A stretch of DNA of 64,000 nt from an uncultured Oscillospiraceae bacterium (GTDB lineage Bacteria; Bacillota; Clostridia; Oscillospirales; Oscillospiraceae), in NCBI GenBank assembly GCA_934646005.1, contig CAKUED010000010.1:36461-100460 (forward strand), in the 5' to 3' direction. Shown in pieces: positions 58,718 through 64,000 of this stretch. A model generated the notes under the pieces. That model worked only from the letters and a program-made list of their open reading frames with translations. It was not told the origin of the DNA and did not search any database. The position numbers and the translations under genes are program-made. Position 1 is the first letter of the stretch. The number at the start of each line of letters is the position of its first letter.

Positions 58718-59590
58718 ATGGACAGTAAAAAACTTGAAATTCTGGTGACAGCAGTGGACCTCGGCAGCTTTACGAAGGCGTCGGAGGTCGTGGGCTATAC
58801 GCAGTCGGGGCTGACGCATCTGGTGGACAGTCTGGAACGCGAGATCGGGCTGACGCTCGTCCGGCGCGACCGGCGGGGCATCTCGCTCACGCGCGAGGGC
58901 GAGGCGCTGATGCCGTCCATCCGCGAGTTTCTGCGCGCGCACGCGCGGCTGGAAAACCGCATTGCCGACGTGACGGCGCACCGCGCGGAGACGATCCGCA
59001 TCGCCGCCTACGCCAGCATTGCCATGCACTGGATGCCGGAGATCCTCTACCGCTTCCGGCGCGTCTGCCCGGACATCGTGGTCGATCTGCGGATGGTGGA
59101 CCACGCGCTCGAACCGTTTGAGCTGCTGGAAAAATGGCAGACGGACGTCATTTTCGGCGCGAAGCAGAGCGGCTTTGCGTGCGACTGGACGCCGCTGTGT
59201 GACGATCAGATGTACGCTATCCTGCCGCCGGACTATCCCACAGAGGGCGGCAGCTTCCCGATCGAGGAATTTACGGGGCGGGAATTTCTCATGCCCTACG
59301 GACGGTTTGATGTGGACGTGCTGGCGGCATTTGCGCAGCACGGCGTAAAGCCCGTCATTCGCCCGTGCCGCGTGGACGACGAGACGGTCATCCGCATGGT
59401 GAGCAAGGGGCTCGGTATGACGATGATGGCGGAGATGATGCTCCGCGGACGCACGGAGGGCGTGAAGGCCCTGCCCATCGCGCCGCGCACCTGCCGCGAG
59501 CTCGGCATGGGTCTCCAGCCGCGCGACGACCAGCCGGAGAGCATCCTCTGCCTGCGCGACTGCGTGCTGGAATTTATCCAGGAGCTATAA
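58718..59590 (+). CDS. LysR family transcriptional regulator
   Basis: The product has 290 residues. N-terminal HTH: LEILVTAVDLGSFTKASEVVGYTQSGLTHLV. The C-terminal two-lobed effector domain runs about 90-290. It is divergent to brnQ, the usual position for a LysR regulator of the neighbouring transporter. GGAGGAAC precedes the ATG. It ends next to a hairpin and repeat copy 4. Confidence 0.9.
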   Translation: MDSKKLEILVTAVDLGSFTKASEVVGYTQSGLTHLVDSLEREIGLTLVRRDRRGISLTREGEALMPSIREFLRAHARLENRIADVTAHRAETIRIAAYASIAMHWMPEILYRFRRVCPDIVVDLRMVDHALEPFELLEKWQTDVIFGAKQSGFACDWTPLCDDQMYAILPPDYPTEGGSFPIEEFTGREFLMPYGRFDVDVLAAFAQHGVKPVIRPCRVDDETVIRMVSKGLGMTMMAEMMLRGRTEGVKALPIAPRTCRELGMGLQPRDDQPESILCLRDCVLEFIQEL

Positions 59591-59628
59591 AGATTGAGCA
59601 TTTCAAAAATTACATTTTTGAAATGCTC

Positions 59629-59820
59629 TCAAACGAAAACCGCTTCGCTGGGTTTTCGTTTGAACAGGCTTGCACTGCGCTGCGCACATAAATTTTGCGC
59701 GTAGCGCAAAATTACTACACTCCGCTCCGTGGGCAGAATTTTTGCCGACGTACACGCTGCCGGCAAAAAATGATTTGAATCGCTTTTGCGCCTGCGGGCG
59801 CAAAACTCTGCGAGGCTTTT
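59629..59820 (+). repeat. Multi-hairpin intergenic repeat, copy 4
   Basis: The copy is 192 nt. Left flank hairpin: 59596-59628, GAGCATTTCAAAAAT / ATTTTTGAAATGCTC. Stem A is perfect (59629-59641 with 59651-59663, TCAAACGAAAACC / GGTTTTCGTTTGA). Then AATTTTGCGC-GTA-GCGCAAAATT, TTTTTGCCG / CGGCAAAAA around ACGTACACGCTGC, TTTTGCGC / GCGCAAAA, and the end motif CTCTGCGAGGCTTTT. Confidence 0.88.
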
Positions 59821-59832
59821 TGACAAACCGAG

Positions 59833-59869
59833 CGCGCCCGGGTGTTTTAAAACATCCGGGCGCGATTTT
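59833..59869 (+). terminator. Terminator after repeat copy 4
   Basis: Long stem CGCGCCCGGGTGTTTT / AAAACATCCGGGCGCG with one G-T pair, then ATTTTAG. It touches the stop of the convergent ATPase gene. Confidence 0.85.
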
Positions 59870-61283
59870 AGTCGGGCATGACGGTATTCCGTAATTGCGC
59901 GTAGAAGATGCTGTGCTGGAGCAGCGGCGCGGCGGTGGGGAGGGATTCCAGCTGCGTGCAGAAGATCAGCAGCTCCTGCCCCGCGCCGAAGGTATCGGAC
60001 ACGAAGCGCAGCGCGTTTTCCAGATGCGCGCCCGCGGTCTGCTTTGCGGCGGCAGCCGCGTCACGGCGGGCTGCTGCCACGGCTTCGAGCGCGCGCAGGT
60101 CGGCGGCGTTGTCCAGCAGCGGATGCAGACACGCGCTCAGACGGCGCTCCGCCGCCTCTTCCTCCGGCGGGAGGACGGCGCTCTCCTTGCGAATTTGCAC
60201 GGCGCGCTCGCGGCGGGCGAGATTTTCCCGCGCCGCTTCGGCGGGATTCGATTCCGATCGCAGCGCGGACAGGAAACTCGCAAGGCTCTGCGCCAGCGCC
60301 GCGTCCGCGTGCCAGGCCGCAAACTCGCGCCCCAGCGCGTGCAGCAGAAATTCCACCGCTGCCAGCCGCCCGTCAAAGCGCAGCGCGCGCAGCGGTTCGG
60401 CGGCATCGGCGCGCTCGCCTCGCAGGACGGCGGGGAGGTCCAGTCGGTCGCAGCAGGCGGCATACAGCCGGAAGAACGCGGCAAACGACGCGGCGATCTC
60501 GTCGTGCTGCAAATATTCGCCGAACAGCGCGTCCTCCACCGGCAGGGCGAGGCGATCGCAGCTCGTGAGCATTTCCGAAAGATCCTCCCACCCGCGCGCC
60601 GTGACAAAGCCGCGCCCGTGCGCGTGCGGCTGGACGCAGTAAAAATGCGCCGGGTTCAGCTCCAGATACGCGAGGATCGCGGGGTGCAGCCCGCGCGCGT
60701 GGGCATAGGCGCGCCAGATGGGGTAATTTTCTTCGACGGTCAGCAGCCGCACGCGGTCCATCGTGGCGGTGTCAAACAGCCGCGCGGACTCGTTATACTG
60801 CGGCGGATTGCCCGCGCTGACGATCATCCAGCCCTCCGGCAGGCGGTGCGTGCCGAACTGCTTGGTCTGCAAAAGCTGGAGCATTGCGGGCATGAGCGTT
60901 TCGGACACGCAGTTGATCTCATCCAGAAACAAAATGCCCGTCCGGCAGCCCGTTTTTTCCATCTGATCGTACACGGCGGCGAGAATTTCGCTCATGGTGT
61001 ATTCCGTTGCCAGACACGGCTTGCCGCTGTACTGCTTTTCGCAGATGCGCGGCAGACCCAGTGCGCTCTGGCGCGTGTGGTGCGTCATGGTGTACGCGAC
61101 CAGCCCCACGCCCAGCTCCGCCGCAAGCTGCGCAAGCACCGCCGTTTTGCCGACGCCCGGCGGGCCCATCAGCAGCAGCGGGCGCTGCCGCGCGATGGGG
61201 ATACAGAGCTGCCCGTCGGGCGTGCGCTCGGTGTAGGCGCGAAATGCGCGGCGCAGCTCTTCCTTTGCCTTGGCTATATCCAT
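59868..61283 (-). CDS. MoxR-type AAA+ ATPase
   Basis: The product has 471 residues. AAA+ core: Walker A GPPGVGKTAVLAQL, Walker B GILFLDEINCV, sensor 1 IVSAGNPPQYN, and Arg-finger region DTATMDRVRLL. The C-terminal half (about 260-471) is helical and not recognised. MoxR ATPases act as chaperones with VWA partners; the VWA gene overlaps its start by 10 bp, so the two are coupled. The target of the pair is unknown. It is longer than minimal MoxR proteins (about 330). Confidence 0.88.
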   Translation of the reverse strand: MDIAKAKEELRRAFRAYTERTPDGQLCIPIARQRPLLLMGPPGVGKTAVLAQLAAELGVGLVAYTMTHHTRQSALGLPRICEKQYSGKPCLATEYTMSEILAAVYDQMEKTGCRTGILFLDEINCVSETLMPAMLQLLQTKQFGTHRLPEGWMIVSAGNPPQYNESARLFDTATMDRVRLLTVEENYPIWRAYAHARGLHPAILAYLELNPAHFYCVQPHAHGRGFVTARGWEDLSEMLTSCDRLALPVEDALFGEYLQHDEIAASFAAFFRLYAACCDRLDLPAVLRGERADAAEPLRALRFDGRLAAVEFLLHALGREFAAWHADAALAQSLASFLSALRSESNPAEAARENLARRERAVQIRKESAVLPPEEEAAERRLSACLHPLLDNAADLRALEAVAAARRDAAAAAKQTAGAHLENALRFVSDTFGAGQELLIFCTQLESLPTAAPLLQHSIFYAQLRNTVMPD

Positions 61284-62554
61284 GCTTCGTCCCTCCCGGG
61301 CTTTTCGGCATCCAGCACGAGCGTGCGCGCCCAGCGCGGGATGTTGATGTCGTCATAGCGGTATTGCAGCATTACAAATGCAACGGGGTAGTCCGGCGCA
61401 CGCTCCGGGAACACGCCGTAGCCGTCCGTAAAATACAGCACGCCGCCAAGCCGCGCCAGCTCGCCGCGCGCGACGAGCTCGTCAATGTGCCGGAACGCGG
61501 GGCGAAAGTCCGTTCCGCCGCCGCCGTACAGCTCCAGATGCGCCAGATACCACTGAAATTCCTCTAAATTCGTGACCAGCGTGTCCTGCTGGACGGCGCA
61601 GTCGCATTGCAGGATGTGCAGTCGGAAGCGCTCAAAAAACAGGTGCTCTTCGAGCAAGATCGTCCGCACGGCGCTGAGAAACCACGCCGTCATGCCGCGC
61701 GAGCAGGAGGCGGAGGTGTCCAGCACGATGACGAGCTCGCGGAGCTTCCGCTCCTCGGAGTATTCCAGCGGCTCGATGAGCGGCACGCCGCCGTAATGCT
61801 CCAAGCCGTAGGCGTACCACGCATAGGAAAAATCCACATCGCTCACATGGCGGTTTTCGTGCAGGACGGAAAATTCCCACAGCAGCGCGGCAAAGCGCGC
61901 GTGATTATCCGGCAGCTCCGGCAGCGCGAGGCGCTGCCCCGTCGTACCCGCGCCGATCTTTGGCTTTTCGGGCTGGCTGTATGGGCGCAGAGCCGCTCCC
62001 TGTCGCCGCCAGAGCGCGGCGCGCTCGGCTTCGCTGTTGCCGTCCGTGCCGCCGGTTTGCCCGGCGAGGGCGCGTTGCTGCGCGGCGTGCCAATAGGTGT
62101 GGCTGTCGCGCCGGGTGCAGGCGATGAGCGCTTTACGCGGGACGGGAAAATCGGGCGTGAGCTGTTTGCAGATCGCCGGGGCGGAGCTGACCGTTTCCGG
62201 CGCAAGAGCGTAATACGCCCGCCCAAGCGCACCCTCCAGCGGCAGATCCAGCAGGCGGCAGCGCAAAAACTCGGCGCACAGGTCGCACGCGAGCGCCCAT
62301 GCTTCCGCGTCCTGCGGCGCGCGCAGCCACGGATGCCCGAGCATCGCGTGCAGCACGCTGTGCAGCAGAACGTCGTCCGCCGCCGCGTCTGTGCGTGCCT
62401 GTTCCAGAAACAGCGCCGGGGCGAAAAATGCCCGCCCATCCGTGCCGGGAGCGTTCCCCACACACCAGTCGAGCAGCCCCAGCGGCAGCGCCAGCATGGG
62501 CAGCCGCCGGTAAAGCCGCCCGCGCAGGTGCTGATAGAGCTGTGCATTCCCCAT
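61274..62554 (-). CDS. VWA-like / DUF2201 protein, partner of MoxR ATPase
   Basis: The product has 426 residues, with ATG 62554 behind AAAGGTGG. The N-terminal DUF2201_N part (about 1-150) contains LLHSVLHAMLGHPWLR, where a zincin would have HExxH: the Glu is replaced by Ser, so peptidase activity is doubtful. The C-terminal VWA-like domain (about 280-420) has the MIDAS-type DTSASCSRGM, a Thr/Gly-rich loop (YGGGGTDFRPAF) and YFTDGYG. It probably binds a client through the VWA domain and hands it to the ATPase. Confidence 0.85.
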   Translation of the reverse strand: MGNAQLYQHLRGRLYRRLPMLALPLGLLDWCVGNAPGTDGRAFFAPALFLEQARTDAAADDVLLHSVLHAMLGHPWLRAPQDAEAWALACDLCAEFLRCRLLDLPLEGALGRAYYALAPETVSSAPAICKQLTPDFPVPRKALIACTRRDSHTYWHAAQQRALAGQTGGTDGNSEAERAALWRRQGAALRPYSQPEKPKIGAGTTGQRLALPELPDNHARFAALLWEFSVLHENRHVSDVDFSYAWYAYGLEHYGGVPLIEPLEYSEERKLRELVIVLDTSASCSRGMTAWFLSAVRTILLEEHLFFERFRLHILQCDCAVQQDTLVTNLEEFQWYLAHLELYGGGGTDFRPAFRHIDELVARGELARLGGVLYFTDGYGVFPERAPDYPVAFVMLQYRYDDINIPRWARTLVLDAEKPGRDEAWI

Positions 62555-62620
62555 GCCTGCCGCCACCTTTCGTTCGTTCTGCCGTCCAGTATACCACGCC
62601 CGCCGGCATCTGGAAAGGGC

Positions 62621-62654
62621 AAAAAACAGCCGCAGTTCGGTTGGAACTGCGGCT
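62621..62654 (-). terminator. degV terminator
   Basis: On the minus strand AGCCGCAGTTC-CAACC-GAACTGCGGCT is followed by GTTTTTT. Confidence 0.88.
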
Positions 62655-62660
62655 TTGCGC

Positions 62661-63506
62661 TTATTTGCGGATGAAGAGAATGCCCAGCGTGTGCGGGCCG
62701 CAGTGGCACGAGACGGTGCAGCCGGCGTTTGTTTCGATGACCTCGCTAAACGCGCCGTATTTCGCGGCGGCGTCCTTTGCCGCCTGTACCACGGTCGGCT
62801 GCGCGGCGGGGTGGGTGATGAACGCCAGCTCCGGGCGGATGTCGTCGCGTCCCTCCAGCCGCTCCTGCACATACTGTGCGAACGCGTGCTCGGACGTGCC
62901 GCGGTACTTTTTGCACACGCCCATTTTGCCGTCTTTGACCTCGATGCACGGCTTGAGCTTGAGCATATTCGCGCCCAGCGCGGCAACGGCGGAGCAGCGC
63001 CCGCCCTTATACAGATAGTCCAGCCGCTCTACGAGGAAGCTCGCCTCCACCTTGGGAACGAGCGCACGCACCTGCGCGGCGATCTGCTCGCCGGTGAGCC
63101 CCTGCTCCGCCAGCCGCGCCGCGGCGATGACGAGCAGCCCCTGCCCGGTGCTGAGGTTTTCGGAGTCGATGACGATGACGTTCGGGAACGCCTGCGCCGC
63201 GAGGCACGCGTTCTGATAGCAGGCGGAAAAGCCTGAGCCGATGGTGATCTGCAATACGGTATCGTAGTCGGGCGCGAAGCGCGCGAACATCTGCGTGTAT
63301 TCATATTCGCTCACGGCGGCGGTGCTGCACAGCTTGCCGCCTGCGTCCACATGCGCGAAAATATCGGCGGGCGTGATGTCCACGCCGTCATGGAACTGCT
63401 TGCCGTCCTTGATAACGACCAGCGGAGTGAGGGTAATGTCATATCGCCGCAGCAGCGCCGGGGTGAGGTCGCAGGTGCTGTCAGCCAGAATTTTGACTCG
63501 TGCCAT
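62661..63506 (-). CDS. DegV family fatty-acid-binding protein
   Basis: The product has 281 residues. ATG 63506 follows AAAGGAG. DegV signatures: VKILADSTCDLTPALL, QITIGSGFSACYQNA, VIDSENLSTGQGLLVI and LDYLYKGGRCSAV, with the basic GGR fatty-acid site. DegV/FakB proteins present fatty acids to the kinase FakA for phospholipid synthesis; no fakA is in the window. Confidence 0.93.
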   Translation of the reverse strand: MARVKILADSTCDLTPALLRRYDITLTPLVVIKDGKQFHDGVDITPADIFAHVDAGGKLCSTAAVSEYEYTQMFARFAPDYDTVLQITIGSGFSACYQNACLAAQAFPNVIVIDSENLSTGQGLLVIAAARLAEQGLTGEQIAAQVRALVPKVEASFLVERLDYLYKGGRCSAVAALGANMLKLKPCIEVKDGKMGVCKKYRGTSEHAFAQYVQERLEGRDDIRPELAFITHPAAQPTVVQAAKDAAAKYGAFSEVIETNAGCTVSCHCGPHTLGILFIRK

Positions 63507-63601
63507 ATGGTGCTCCTTTAGTAACAATTTGGTCTCGCTCAGTGTACCACCATTTCACCGCCACGGCAATGGGAAAATGGAGAAAATGTCAGGAAGAGCA
63601 C

Positions 63602-63950
63602 ACAAAAAGCCTTCCCCGTACGGGGAAGGCGGCTCGCGCAGCGAGACGGATGAGGAGAAGGGTGGTACGTTTTGAGATGTGGCGCGTTTGCACTAGGCAA
63701 AGGCTTCCCTTGGTGACCAAGGTAGCGAAGCGGCGGCGTGGTACTGAATGACAGCCCGGTGGGCTGTCAGACCCACGCCGTGACCGAGCCGCAGCGAGAC
63801 GCTGTCGCCGAAGGCGACTGAAGGGATCAGAACGTTGCAGGTTTGCAGAGCGCCCTCCCGCGGTAGTACGGCAGAACGTACACCTTCTCATCCCTTCCGG
63901 GTTCGCTGCGCTCACCCACCTCCCCTTGGTCACCAAGGGGAGGCTTTGAC
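63602..63950. repeat. Composite interspersed palindromic repeat region
   Basis: The region has several nested arms: AAAAAGCCTTCCCCGTACGGGGAAGG at the left, CTTCCCTTGGTGACCAAGG, ACAGCCCG-GTGG-GCTGTC, CTGTCGCCGAAGGCGACTG, and CCTCCCCTTGGTCACCAAGG at the right. GATGAGGAGAAGGGT and ACCTTCTCATCCCTTCC are complementary ends. It is the same family as 29992-30164, probably two or three elements inserted into each other. No gene is seen from 63507 to the window end. Confidence 0.75.
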
Positions 63951-64000
63951 GCGTTCGTTTTCGCATCGGCGCGTGCAAAATTTGTTCTTGCATCCTGCGC

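Overview
The window looks like a GC-rich (about 60%), spore-forming, anaerobic gut Clostridium of the Oscillospiraceae/Ruminococcaceae type. The evidence is sigG with a YlmC/YmxH gene, HPr kinase, dockerin/cohesin/SLH surface proteins, FeoAB, ferredoxin-rich Hdr/Flx electron-transfer genes, a soluble fumarate reductase, and interspersed repeats of a kind common in gut Firmicutes. Taxonomy is inferred from gene content only.

Layout. 1-5.5 kb: surface cluster (end of an SLH protein, a small dockerin protein, and a 1477-residue cohesin-MBG-SLH protein). 5.5-10.5 kb: MFS transporter, a small HPr-like protein and the proline operon proB-proA-proC. 10.5-14 kb: AraC regulator, M24-fold protein and PIG-L deacetylase on the minus strand. 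14.2-27.7 kb: a LysR gene, then the metabolic core: an LDH-fold dehydrogenase with a malate-type specificity residue, fumarase, HdrBCA, four Flx-type subunits, a two-subunit soluble fumarate reductase and an AAEx-family transporter. Read together these genes spell oxaloacetate to malate to fumarate to succinate to export, with an NADH-oxidising, probably electron-bifurcating, complex feeding the last reduction. 27.8-32.3 kb: L,D-transpeptidase, truA, trmO, greA and small proteins. 32.3-34 kb: tRNA-Ala(CGC) behind a consensus promoter, followed by a rearranged serine recombinase and an IS3-type end. 34-37.2 kb: metal cluster (small membrane protein, P-type ATPase, ZIP transporter). 37.3-46.9 kb, all minus strand: a broken MBL gene, an aminotransferase with a long structured leader, PPTase-FeoAB-FeoB-associated protein, AzgA-type purine permease, PlsC, and a collagen-like protein with its glycosyltransferase. 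47-48.4 kb: orphan phage-type lysis cassette. 48.5-57 kb: amidohydrolase and housekeeping genes (rpmB, hprK, sigG, ylmC, rpsB, tsf, trmK, Nif3-like, yebC). 57.2-63.5 kb: BrnQ with divergent LysR, a MoxR-ATPase/VWA pair, and DegV.

Two things stand out. First, the Hdr-Flx-Frd operon is a strong candidate for a soluble NADH-dependent, ferredoxin-reducing fumarate reductase. Second, a roughly 190-nt intergenic element occurs four times (6797, 12906, 54050 and 59629). Each copy has the same series of hairpins, and several stems differ between copies by compensatory changes, which points to selection on structure. I could not name this element.
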